DNA of 64,000 nt from Cellulomonas aerilata. GTDB taxonomy: Bacteria; Actinomycetota; Actinomycetes; Actinomycetales; Cellulomonadaceae. Numbering within the stretch: the first letter of the stretch is position 1; each line of letters begins with the position of its first letter. The translations under genes and the position numbers were made by a program. Location of the stretch: contig NZ_BJYY01000017.1 of assembly GCF_007991755.1 (NCBI RefSeq), forward strand, positions 18,298-82,297. Direction: 5' to 3'. Positions 28,080 through 36,258 of the stretch are shown here, one piece after another. A model generated the notes under the pieces. It worked only from the letters and a program-made list of their open reading frames with translations. It was not told where the DNA came from and did not search any database.

Positions 28080-29147
28080 TCAGGCGACGTGCCCCGCGAC
28101 GTGGCCGGCGGTCATGCGGCGGTACATCTCCTCCAGGCCCACGGTGGGACGCCATCCCAGGGCCCGCAGCTTGGAGGTGTCCAGGTCCATCTTCAGCGTC
28201 GGCGCGTAGCCGTGCGTCCGGACGTCCCCCGCCTCGACACGGACCTGGACGGGACGGGGACCGACGGTCGCCGCGACGAGGTCGGCCATCTCCCGGATCG
28301 AGCAGTACGTCTCCTCGTTCGCGGCGTTGTACGCCTGGCCGCTCTCGCCCGTCAGCAGGACCGTCAGGATGGCCGTGACGGCGTCCGCCGTGTAGAGGTA
28401 GCTCCGCCGCGTCTCGCCCGTGGTGTGCAGCACGACGTCCCGGCCCTCGACCGCGCTGCGGGCGAGCTGGGCGAACACCCGGGTGTCGCCGAGCGAGACG
28501 CCCGGGCCGAAGGTCTGGGTCAGCCGCAGCACCTTGGCCGGCACGGCGTGCTCGGCGGCGTAGGCCGCGCACAGCGCCTCCGCCATGCGCTTGCTCTCCG
28601 GGTAGGAGCTGCGGACCTGCATGGGGTCGAGGCTGTCGAACGTGGACTCCGTGACCCGCCGGCTGCCGTCCGGCGCGCCGTAGACCTCCATGCTCGACAG
28701 GTACACGAGCGACCGGACGCGGTGCTCGCGCGCGAGCTCCAGGACCCGCTCCGTCCCCTGCAGCGCGGTGCGGATGGTCTCGACCGGGCGGGCGACGAAG
28801 TCCTGGCTCGCCGTGACGCTCGCCCCGTGCACGACGTGGTCGACCTGCCGCTCGAGCGCTCCGAAGGTCTCGACGTCGCCGCGGACCAACGACAGGGGCG
28901 ATCCCGCGGCGAGCGGGGCCGCGAACGTGCGCTCGCCCTTCCCGAGGTCGCGCACCAGGGCGACGACCCGCAGGCCCGCCCCGTGGGTGGCCTCGTACCA
29001 CAGCAGCGACTTCACCAGCGCCGTGCCGATCAGGCCGGTGGCGCCGGTCACCAGGACCGTGGTGCCGTGCAGCGCCTGCCACGGGACCGCGGGCGACGTG
29101 CAGGTGCGCTGGAGGTCCTCGCGGACGACGTCGGACTCGTGCCACAC
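28080..29147 (-). CDS. Extended SDR sugar epimerase/dehydratase, copy B
   Basis: 355 residues, paralog of the gene at 26929-27978, with the same VTGATGLIGTAL nucleotide site and YPESK catalytic motif. The C-terminus differs, ending in a duplicated GHVAGHVA. GTG 29147 is preceded by AGGAG. Two intact copies with unchanged active sites suggest either dosage or two related substrates. The upstream copy would be transcribed first, and both could share a transcript. Confidence 0.85.
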   Translation of the reverse strand: MWHESDVVREDLQRTCTSPAVPWQALHGTTVLVTGATGLIGTALVKSLLWYEATHGAGLRVVALVRDLGKGERTFAAPLAAGSPLSLVRGDVETFGALERQVDHVVHGASVTASQDFVARPVETIRTALQGTERVLELAREHRVRSLVYLSSMEVYGAPDGSRRVTESTFDSLDPMQVRSSYPESKRMAEALCAAYAAEHAVPAKVLRLTQTFGPGVSLGDTRVFAQLARSAVEGRDVVLHTTGETRRSYLYTADAVTAILTVLLTGESGQAYNAANEETYCSIREMADLVAATVGPRPVQVRVEAGDVRTHGYAPTLKMDLDTSKLRALGWRPTVGLEEMYRRMTAGHVAGHVA

Positions 29148-29495
29148 GGTGCGGGCTCCTGGAGGGCGGGCTGGATGAGGGCGCGCCAGCATGACACGCG
29201 GCGCACGGCTCCCGGCCCCGGCCGGCCGCACGCCGGCCGTGGGACGCGCGGCCGGCGCGGCTCGAGCGGGTGAACCTGCGCCGGCGGACGGCTCCGGACG
29301 CCGGGCGTCCGGTACCAGCGGATAGACTCCGGCGGACGACCGCCGACCGCCCGCCCGTGGACGAGGCTCGACGAGAGGCCGTCGGAGGCTGCACCGGTGC
29401 CGCGGGATCGCCGCGGCGGGACCGCGCAGCCGGCACCGGGCCGGTGCCAGGCACCGCCGCTCACGGCGTCCGTGCCACGACGAAGGGAACGACAG
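29148..29495. other. Intergenic region between SDR copy B and the flippase leader
   Basis: 348 bases with a CGGGTGAA site at 29267-29274 and a GAAGGGA ribosome site about 10 bases before GTG 29496. It parallels the leader of the TagF-like gene (23110-23332). No RNA gene is apparent. Confidence 0.5.
29267..29274 (+). promoter_or_regulatory. CGGGTGAA site upstream of the flippase
   Basis: It lies in the 14-mer CGGGTGAACCTGCG that is also found upstream of the TagF-like gene. The complement reads GGTTCACCCGC. Confidence 0.45.
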
Positions 29496-29603
29496 GTGCT
29501 CTCTGAGGTGCGTCGCCGTGTGCTCGGCGGTCTGCCGTGGTGCCGGCTGCGCGAGCAGGTCCGGGCCGTGCCGGTCGCCTCCCCGACGCAGGTGACGGCG
29601 TGA
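29496..29603 (+). pseudogene. Truncated TagF-like N-terminus, now a possible coupling leader
   Basis: A 35-codon reading frame (LSEVRRRVLGGLPWCRLREQ) closely resembles the first 20 residues of the TagF-like protein at 23333. It has the same GTG-CTC-TCT start context and a GAAGGGA ribosome site. It then diverges and stops at 29601-29603, where the flippase GTG (29600) overlaps. The simplest reading is the stump of a duplicated gene replaced downstream by the flippase gene. It could still act as a translated leader. Confidence 0.6.
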
Positions 29604-31192
29604 CGAACCGCCCGTCGCCCGCCGGGGGGTCTGCCGCGTCACCCGAGCCCGACCAGGCCCCGCTCGTCCCGCCGGAGCCCGACCCGTCCAACACGGACGG
29701 GCGCACGCAGACCGACGGGCACCGGGACGGGGACGGGGACGGACTGCGCGAGCGTGCCGTGTCGGGCGTGCTGTGGACCGCCGTCGAGAAGTGGTCCGTG
29801 CGGCTGAGCACCCTGGTCGGCTTCATCGTCCTGGGGAATCTGCTCTCTCCCCTCGCGTTCGGGATCGTGGCGCTCGCCATGACCTTCATCAGCTTCCTCG
29901 AGACCGTGGCCGACGGCGGCTTCGCCGGCTATCTCGTCCAGAAGAAGAAGCTGACGGACGCGTCGGTGCACACCGCCTTCATCGTCAGCTCCTCCATGGC
30001 GCTGCTCCTCTCCGTCGGCCTGGTGGCCCTCGCGCCGCCGGCGAGCGAGCTGCTCGACGTGCCCGAGCTGCGCCGTGTGCTCCCGGCCCTCGCGGTGTAC
30101 CTCTTCATCGCCGGGATGTCCGTCGTGCCCGCGGCGCTCATGTCCCGCGAGATGCGGTTCAAGCAGCTCGCGATGCGTCAGATGACCGCGACGGCGATCT
30201 CCATCGCGGTCGCCATCGGGCTGGCCGTCGGCGGGGCGGGCGTGTGGGCCCTGGTCGGGCAGTCGCTCACCCGCGCGGTCGTGTCCTTCATCGCGCTGTG
30301 GGTCACCAGCGACTTCCGTCCCCGCTGGTACTTCGACCGTGCCGAGGCGCGCGTGATGACGGCGTACGGCAGCAAGGCGCTGGCGGTGAACCTGCAGACC
30401 CAGGTGCGCACGCAGGGTGAGCTCTTCATCATCGGGGCGCTCGCCGGCCCCACGACCCTCGGGTTCTGGACGGTGGCCGGCCGCCTCGTCGGGGTCGTCG
30501 TCGACGTGTTCTCGTCCGTGGTCGGCGCGGTGGCGCACCCGCTGTTCGCGCGCCTGCAGGACGCGCCCGAGCGGCTGGCCCGCGCCGTCGGGACCACCCG
30601 CGCGCTGACCGCCCTGGTGCTCGTGCCCGCGCTGGTCCTGACGTCGCTGGTCAGCAAGGACGTCGTGCCCGCGGTCTTCGGTGACCAGTGGACCCCGACC
30701 ACGACGGTGGCGTCGATCCTGGCCCTGTCGGCCCTGCTGCAAACCGTCGGGAACTTCGACCGGTCGGCGTTGCTGGCCACGGGCCACCCGGGCGCCGAGC
30801 TGTGGGTGACCACGGTGTTCCTGGTCATCCAGCTGACGCTAGCGGTGATGTTCCACGACGACCTGGTGAAGCTGGCCATCGGTGTCGGCATCTCGATGGC
30901 TCTGGCCGTCCCGGTCCGGCTCCTGCTCGTGCGCCGGTTGCTCCACGTGCCGGCGCGCGGCTTCGCGCCCACCGCCGCGGTGTTCCTGGCCGGCGGCCTG
31001 GCCGCTGCCGCCGTCGTGGCGGCCGAGGCGCTGCTCGGCCTGGAGGGCGTGGCCTACGTGGCCCTCGCCGTCGTCGTCGGGCTGGTCGTCTACGCGGGCG
31101 TCGTCATGCTGGTGGCCCGCCCGGTCGCCATGGAGCTGGTCGGGATCGCCCGCGGGGTCCTGCAGCGCAGGTCACGCACCAAGGCGGCCTGA
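29600..31192 (+). CDS. Wzx/TuaB-type polysaccharide flippase
   Basis: 530 residues. After a polar, disordered N-terminus (about 1-45, with an HRDGDGDG stretch) come 12-14 transmembrane segments of the MATE/MOP family used by Wzx, TuaB and SpoVB. LRERAVSGVLWTAVEKWSVR opens the membrane part. It should translocate undecaprenyl-linked repeat units across the membrane. The GTG at 29600 overlaps the stop of a short TagF-like frame (GTGA), so translation may be coupled. ATG codons near 29880 would lose the first helices. Confidence 0.88.
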   Translation: MTNRPSPAGGSAASPEPDQAPLVPPEPDPSNTDGRTQTDGHRDGDGDGLRERAVSGVLWTAVEKWSVRLSTLVGFIVLGNLLSPLAFGIVALAMTFISFLETVADGGFAGYLVQKKKLTDASVHTAFIVSSSMALLLSVGLVALAPPASELLDVPELRRVLPALAVYLFIAGMSVVPAALMSREMRFKQLAMRQMTATAISIAVAIGLAVGGAGVWALVGQSLTRAVVSFIALWVTSDFRPRWYFDRAEARVMTAYGSKALAVNLQTQVRTQGELFIIGALAGPTTLGFWTVAGRLVGVVVDVFSSVVGAVAHPLFARLQDAPERLARAVGTTRALTALVLVPALVLTSLVSKDVVPAVFGDQWTPTTTVASILALSALLQTVGNFDRSALLATGHPGAELWVTTVFLVIQLTLAVMFHDDLVKLAIGVGISMALAVPVRLLLVRRLLHVPARGFAPTAAVFLAGGLAAAAVVAAEALLGLEGVAYVALAVVVGLVVYAGVVMLVARPVAMELVGIARGVLQRRSRTKAA

Positions 31193-31261
31193 TCCTCGAG
31201 CGGTTGTGGCACAGGTCACACCGGATTTCACCTCCACGTCCACCCGTTCGGCCGATCACTT

Positions 31262-31350
31262 CTGTGTCCACGAAAGGGCAGACCCGTCGCGAGGCGGGGA
31301 CGCAAAGCCATGGGACCCACGCGGTTCGCCAGGCCACCGAAACGACACGG
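31262..31350 (+). promoter_or_regulatory. Cyclic di-GMP class I (GEMM) riboswitch
   Basis: The leader of P2 matches the GEMM-I aptamer. GGGCAGACC is followed by stem CCCGTC-GCGA-GGCGGG (6 bp with a GNRA tetraloop), the hallmark GGGACGCAAAGCC (about 31297-31309), a short GGGACC/GGTTCGCC helix and AGGCCACCGAA. The closing helix P1 is CTGTGTC (31262-31268) with GACACGG (31344-31350). Its 3' strand includes the first GG of the ribosome site GGAGAAG (31349-31355). Ligand-stabilised P1 could therefore hide the Shine-Dalgarno sequence. The class assignment is strong; the sign of regulation is inference. Confidence 0.88.
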
Positions 31351-31358
31351 AGAAGACG

Positions 31359-32618
31359 ATGCACCGAACGCTGTCCCCGCACGCCCGCGCCTCGCGCGCG
31401 CTGTCCACGGCGCGGCGCCTGACGGCGGGCCTCGCGGCCGCCACCGTCGCCGGCGCCCTCCTCACCGGTGTGACCGCGACCGCCGCGCAGGCCCAGACGA
31501 TCCCGTCCGGCCCGCCCCACGGCAACTTCGACGGGGCCACGGCCGTGTCCGGCGGGCTGAAGGTCCGCGGCTGGGCCGCCGATGCCGACACGACGAGCGC
31601 GCTCACGGTGAAGATCACCGTCGGGGGCGCCACGACCCAGATCCAGACCGGCGTCGCCCGGCCCGACGTCCCGAAGGTGTTCCCGCAGTTCGGACCTGCC
31701 ACGGGCTGGGAGACGGTGCTGCCCCTGCCGACCGGCAGCCACACGGTCTGCGTCACGGTGGTCAACGTCGGGCCCGGCCAGGACAAGACCTTCCCGTGCC
31801 GCACCGCCGTGGTGACCTCGGGCACCCCGACCGCCGACACCGCCACCACCACGGCGAGGACGCTGACGTGGGCGCCGCCCGCGCTGACGAGCCCGACCAC
31901 CATCACCATCTCGGCCACCAACCGCCAGCCGCGCCTGGAGGCCGGCAAGGACTACATCATCAAGATGCCCAGCACCCCGCTCGAGGGCCTCAAGGGGCTC
32001 ATCCTCAGCGGCGGCCGCAACGTCGTGCTGATCGGCGGCGAGGTCAAGATCTCCCAGGTGGGCACCACCTCCGAGTCCCTGCGAGGCCTGCTGCTCAAGG
32101 ACCAGACCGGCACCGTGCACATCGAGGGGCTGCGGATCACCGGCGGCACCCTCGCCGAGGGCATCAACATCGACCAGCGCCTGGGCGCCACCGTCCAGCT
32201 GCAGAACATCCGGGTGGACACCGTCCACGGGACCCAGGCGGGGCTCCACGCGGACGTCATCCAGTCGTGGGCGGGCCCCAAGGTCCTGCGCATCGACGGA
32301 CTGACCGGCTACACCAACTACCAGGGGCTGTTCCTGCTCCCGACGCAGTTCGGCACGGCGGCGCCGCAGCTGTTCGACCTGCGCAACGTCAACATCGTCG
32401 GCACGACCGGCAGCGCGTACCTCTTCTGGCGTGACAACGGCACCTGGCCCGCGACGACCCAGAACGTCTGGGCCTCCACCTCGCAGGTCGGGGTCGGCCG
32501 CGGCCAGTACCTGATGGGCAACTGGTCCGGCGTCCTCTCGGGCAAGCCGGCCACCGGGGACATGGTCCCCGTCGGCAGGGCCGGGCTGGGCTACGCGTCG
32601 CCGGGCTACACCCGCTGA
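31359..32618 (+). CDS. Paralog P2: secreted beta-helix-like protein under riboswitch control
   Basis: 419 residues. A Sec signal peptide with cleavage likely after AQA (about 45) is followed by a GWA-type beta domain (55-152, SGGLKVRGWAADADT, cysteines 131 and 147 probably disulfide-bonded). The shared core (about 169-418) has [46 protein letters not shown] and SPGY. There is no membrane anchor, so it is probably released or held by binding polymer. ATG 31359 with GGAGAAG lies 9 bases downstream of a GEMM riboswitch. No enzyme class can be assigned with confidence. Confidence 0.88.
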   Translation: MHRTLSPHARASRALSTARRLTAGLAAATVAGALLTGVTATAAQAQTIPSGPPHGNFDGATAVSGGLKVRGWAADADTTSALTVKITVGGATTQIQTGVARPDVPKVFPQFGPATGWETVLPLPTGSHTVCVTVVNVGPGQDKTFPCRTAVVTSGTPTADTATTTARTLTWAPPALTSPTTITISATNRQPRLEAGKDYIIKMPSTPLEGLKGLILSGGRNVVLIGGEVKISQVGTTSESLRGLLLKDQTGTVHIEGLRITGGTLAEGINIDQRLGATVQLQNIRVDTVHGTQAGLHADVIQSWAGPKVLRIDGLTGYTNYQGLFLLPTQFGTAAPQLFDLRNVNIVGTTGSAYLFWRDNGTWPATTQNVWASTSQVGVGRGQYLMGNWSGVLSGKPATGDMVPVGRAGLGYASPGYTR

Positions 32619-32970
32619 CACCCCGGCGGCGGCGACGCCGCAGCTCCACCACGAGGCGGCTCGCTCCGGCGGGCCGCCTCGTCGCGTCCCCGGGCGGTCG
32701 CGTCCCCAGGCAGTCGGGAGCCCGTGCGGGCCGAGAGCCGGCCCGGTTCGCCGCGCGGCACCCGTGACCCGTCTCGTCACCGAGCGACCGGGCGACGCGC
32801 ACCCCCCGAACGGCCGTCCCCCGGACGCGGTAACGGGCTCTGCCGACCGTGTGAACAACCCCCGCTGCCGTCCGCCCCCGGACGTCGAGCGCTCAATCGG
32901 GACCCCGGGGACCGATGGGTCGGGTGAGCGGCTGGACCCAGCCGTCACCGCCCACCCGAGGACTGTTCCC
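32619..32970. other. Intergenic region between P2 and P3
   Basis: 352 bases. It holds a hairpin (32651-32660 with 32683-32692, 10 bp and a 22-nt loop) likely to terminate P2, a CGGGTGAG variant at 32921-32928 and the GAGGA ribosome site of P3 (32958-32962). No second GEMM aptamer is present: the GACGCAAAGCC core is absent. Confidence 0.55.
32651..32692 (+). terminator. Hairpin after P2
   Basis: A perfect 10-base stem (32651-32660 / 32683-32692) with a 22-nt GC-rich loop, 33 bases after the P2 stop codon. There is no U-tract. Confidence 0.45.
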
Positions 32971-34923
32971 ATGCTCCGCACGCTCACGTCCCACCGCAGC
33001 GGCACCCCTCGGCGACCCGCGACCCGCCCGCTGCGCCGTGCCGCCGCCGCTCTGGTGGCCGCCGTCACGCTCGTGGGCGTGCCGGCCGGGGGTGCGACCG
33101 CCACGGACGCCGCCCCGTCCACCCCTGCGACGTCGTCGGTCCCGAGCACACGCTCGCCGCTGACCTGGCAGCCGCCGGCACTGACCGCACCCACCACGGT
33201 GAAGGTCTCGGCCACGAACCGGCACCTGAAGCTCGACGACACCAAGGACTACGTCGTCTCGATGCCCGCGACACCGCTGACCGGGCTGGACGGCCTGATC
33301 GTCAGCGGCGGGCGCAACGTCGTGCTGATCGGCGGCCGGATCGAGCTCCCCGCCGAGGCCATCACCGGCACGGTGCACGCGGGACGCGGCCTGCTCCTCA
33401 AGGGCCAGACCGGGACGGTGCACGTGGAGGGGCTGCACATCACGGGCCCCGGCCTGGAGGAGGGCATCAACATCGACGCCGCCCAGGCCACCGTGCAGCT
33501 GCAGAACATCCGGGTCGACCTCGTGCACGGCTACGAGGCCGGGCACCACGCCGACGTCATCCAGACCTGGGCAGGCCCGCGGATCCTGCGGGTGGACGGC
33601 CTCACGGGCCACACCCAGTACCAGGGCCTGTTCTTCCTGCCGACGCAGTACGGCGCGGCGCAGCCCGAGCTCTACGACCTGCGCCGCACCGACATCCACG
33701 GGACCCCGGACAGCGCGTACATGATCTGGCGCGACGGCAAGGCCTGGCCGCTCACCGTCTCCGAGGTGTACGTCGCCCCGAGGAACCCGTCCTGGCGCGA
33801 CGGGTTCCTGTGGCCCAAGGGCACGGCGCAGGGCACCGCCAGCTGGCCGCTGGTCAAGGTCGGCGCGCCCCCGGTCGGCGAGTTCGTCCCGCTCGCCGAC
33901 GTGGGCCTGGGCTACACCTCCCCCGGCTACGCCACCACGACGCCCCCGGCCACCGACCCCGCGCGGGACGTGCTCGCCGAGGTCGTCGCGGTCAACCCGC
34001 CCGTGGGCGCACTGGAGGCCGTGACGCCGGTCCCCGGCGGTCTGCGGGTCACGGGCTGGGCCACGGACCGCGACACCACCGGCCCGGTGTCCGTCGACCT
34101 CTCCGTCGGCGGCACGACCCGCCGTGTCGTGGCCGACCGAGCGCGCACCACGGGGTCCGAGCCCGGCGCCGCCCCGCTCACCGGCTTCGACACCGTCGTG
34201 CCCCTGCCGGCCGGCACGCACCAGGTCTGCGCCGTCGCGGTCGACATCGGCTCGGGCGAGGACACCGCGCTCGGCTGCGCAGCCGCCACGGTCGCCGACA
34301 CCACGGCGCCGACGTTCACCGCCGCGCCGGTCCTGCGCCTGCGGACCGGGGACGTCAGCGCCGCCGGCGCAGTCCCGGTGACCGTGCGATGGGCCGTCGG
34401 TGACGACGTGGGCGTCAGCGGCACCACCGTGCTCCAGCCCGTCACGGGGGCGTACGCGCCGGACGTCACCACCGCCGACCACGTCGCCTTCCCCGGGGCC
34501 TCGACCTGGACCGTGGGGGCGCACGACGCCGCCGGCAACGTCGGGACGTCGTCCGCCGACGCCACGGTCACCCTCGTCCCGGAGGGCGACACCACCCGGT
34601 ACGAGTACTGGTGGCGGACGGGGACCACGCAGTACCTCGGCGGCACGGCGCTGCGCAGCAACCGGGGCGGCGCCTCGATGAGCCACAGCTTCACCGGCAG
34701 CAGCGTCGCGTGGATCGCGTCGCTGGAGGCGTCCGGCGGGCGCGCCGACGTCTACGTCGACGGGGTCAAGGAGGCGACCGTGGACCTCGCGTCGCCCACC
34801 ACCGTCAACCGGTCGGCCGTCTTCACGCGCAGCTGGGACACCTCCGGCACCCACACCGTGAAGGTCGTGGTGGTGGGCTGGACGGGCAACGTCACGAGCG
34901 ACGGGTTCGTCACGCTCCGCTGA
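32971..34923 (+). CDS. Paralog P3: multidomain secreted beta-helix-like protein
   Basis: 650 residues. Signal region (about 20-45), shared core (about 64-320; [18 protein letters not shown]-like, [20 protein letters not shown]), and a GWA-type domain (about 340-440, PGGLRVTGWATDRDT). An Ig-like stretch (about 445-540) and a C-terminal jelly-roll-like domain (about 545-650, VAWIASLEASGGRADVYVDG) follow. That last domain resembles carbohydrate-associated domains of actinobacterial exoenzymes. The core is closest to P1, sharing the [13 protein letters not shown] segment absent from P2, P4 and P5. ATG 32971 has GAGGA 8 bases upstream. Confidence 0.86.
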   Translation: MLRTLTSHRSGTPRRPATRPLRRAAAALVAAVTLVGVPAGGATATDAAPSTPATSSVPSTRSPLTWQPPALTAPTTVKVSATNRHLKLDDTKDYVVSMPATPLTGLDGLIVSGGRNVVLIGGRIELPAEAITGTVHAGRGLLLKGQTGTVHVEGLHITGPGLEEGINIDAAQATVQLQNIRVDLVHGYEAGHHADVIQTWAGPRILRVDGLTGHTQYQGLFFLPTQYGAAQPELYDLRRTDIHGTPDSAYMIWRDGKAWPLTVSEVYVAPRNPSWRDGFLWPKGTAQGTASWPLVKVGAPPVGEFVPLADVGLGYTSPGYATTTPPATDPARDVLAEVVAVNPPVGALEAVTPVPGGLRVTGWATDRDTTGPVSVDLSVGGTTRRVVADRARTTGSEPGAAPLTGFDTVVPLPAGTHQVCAVAVDIGSGEDTALGCAAATVADTTAPTFTAAPVLRLRTGDVSAAGAVPVTVRWAVGDDVGVSGTTVLQPVTGAYAPDVTTADHVAFPGASTWTVGAHDAAGNVGTSSADATVTLVPEGDTTRYEYWWRTGTTQYLGGTALRSNRGGASMSHSFTGSSVAWIASLEASGGRADVYVDGVKEATVDLASPTTVNRSAVFTRSWDTSGTHTVKVVVVGWTGNVTSDGFVTLR

Positions 34924-34963
34924 CCTCCCGACCGCGCTCGGCGATGCACGGAGCACGGCCCAC

Positions 34964-34999
34964 CGGGGCAGCGGACGGGGAAACCCGTCCGCTGCCCCG
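34964..34999 (+). terminator. Strong hairpin after P3
   Basis: A perfect 16-base stem (34964-34979 / 34984-34999) with a GAAA tetraloop lies 40 bases after the P3 stop. It is the best terminator candidate of this cluster. Confidence 0.8.
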
Positions 35000-35167
35000 A
35001 CGTGCGAAATCTCTCAACGTACAACGTGATTGCGGTTTGCGTCTTGCCTGAGACCGAATCGTGCCCGTACCGTGACCGCGCCCATCGGGGGCACCTTGTC
35101 GGGGGGCAAGTGCTGCCCTCCCCTGTGGACCGTGCGCTGCACGGTCCTCCGACGACACGGAGTCCTC

Positions 35168-36133
35168 GTGCCCCGACGCCTCACGAACGTGCCCGCCGCT
35201 CGACCCCATCGGCCCAGCCTGCGCTCCCGGGTGACCGGCGGCCTCACCGCCGCCGCAGTCCTGGGGACGATGCTCGTCGCCGCCGCCCTGCCGGCCCACG
35301 CGGTGACCCCGTCTGCCGCCGGGACCCTCGACGCAGCCCTGGCCACGACCACGACGTCGCCCAAGCTGACGTGGCGGCCGCCCGCGCTGACCAGCCCCAC
35401 CACGGTGACCGTCTCCTCGACGAAGCACAACCTGTCCCTCGCCGCCGGCAGGGACTACATCATCAAGATGCCGACGACGCCGCTCGACGTCCGTGGGGGC
35501 CTGACCATCGCCGGCGGTCGCAACGTCGTCCTGATCGGCGGCGAGATCCGCAGCACCCGGACCAGCTCCGTCGCCAACGACAAGCGCGGCCTGTACCTCG
35601 TCAACCAGACGGGCACGCTGCACGTCGAGGGCCTGAAGATCACCGGCAGCACCCTGGCGGAGGGCATCAACCTCGACCAGCGCGCCGGGGGCACGGTCCA
35701 GCTGCAGAACATCCGCGTCGACACCGTGTACGGCAGCCTGAACGGGCACCACGCCGACGTCCTGCAGACGTGGGGCGGACCGGCGACCCTGCGGGTGGAC
35801 CGGCTGACCGGCTACACGACCTACCAGGGCTTCATGTTCCAGCCCACGCAGTTCGGCTCGCCGAGCCCCAAGCTGTTCGACCTGCGCAACATCAACATCG
35901 TGGGTCGGACCGGCAGCGGCTACCTGATGTGGCGGGACGGCAAGACGTGGCCGATGAAGATCACGAACGTCTGGGGGAAGCCGTCCATCACCGGGCTCCC
36001 GCGGGGGCAGTGGCTGCGCCCGGACAACACCACCTACGGCTTCGGCTACGTCAAGGTCGGGACCCCGTCCACCGGCGACTTCGTGCCGGCGACCCGCGCC
36101 GGCACGGCGTACGTCTCGCCCGGCTACCTCTGA
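35168..36133 (+). CDS. Paralog P4: minimal secreted beta-helix-like protein
   Basis: 321 residues. A signal peptide (about 20-45, cleavage after AHA) leads directly into the shared core (about 67-321) with no accessory domain. It carries [56 protein letters not shown] and SPGY. This is the family's smallest secreted form and defines the core. GTG 35168 follows GGAG (35159-35162) by five bases. The upstream region has an AT-richer patch around 35010-35060 that may hold the promoter. Confidence 0.85.
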   Translation: MPRRLTNVPAARPHRPSLRSRVTGGLTAAAVLGTMLVAAALPAHAVTPSAAGTLDAALATTTTSPKLTWRPPALTSPTTVTVSSTKHNLSLAAGRDYIIKMPTTPLDVRGGLTIAGGRNVVLIGGEIRSTRTSSVANDKRGLYLVNQTGTLHVEGLKITGSTLAEGINLDQRAGGTVQLQNIRVDTVYGSLNGHHADVLQTWGGPATLRVDRLTGYTTYQGFMFQPTQFGSPSPKLFDLRNINIVGRTGSGYLMWRDGKTWPMKITNVWGKPSITGLPRGQWLRPDNTTYGFGYVKVGTPSTGDFVPATRAGTAYVSPGYL

Positions 36134-36149
36134 GCCGACGGGACGGCCC

Positions 36150-36247
36150 TCAGCGGCGCCCGGGACCGAGCGGCTCCGGGCGCCGCTGATCCACGCCGCA
36201 CGACGCCGGACGAGGACGGGCACGGGGTCGCCTACCCCGTGCCCGTC
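36150..36247. terminator. Two hairpins between convergent P4 and GT2
   Basis: The first is a 14-base stem (36150-36163 / 36176-36189) with a 12-nt loop. The second is a 13-base stem (36215-36227 / 36235-36247) followed by GTTGTCTTCTG, the only one with a partial U-tract. Together they probably end both transcripts. Confidence 0.75.
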
Positions 36248-36258
36248 GTTGTCTTCTG

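Larger units (their letters stand above)
26929..29147 (-). repeat. Tandem gene duplication (two SDR genes)
   Basis: Two head-to-tail genes (28080-29147 and 26929-27978) share near-identical stretches such as the SSMEVYG/PDGSRR region and DPMQVRSSYPESKRMAEALC. Even the start contexts match (GTG-TGG then an acidic heptad). The 101-base spacer is not obviously duplicated. Confidence 0.85.

Noticed and set aside
31262..31350. c-di-AMP (ydaO) riboswitch
   Set aside because: The GGGACGCAAAGCC core and the tetraloop stem are those of the c-di-GMP class I family.
32619..32970. Second GEMM riboswitch upstream of P3
   Set aside because: The CGCAAAGCC core is absent; GGGACC and GGGG stretches alone are not enough.
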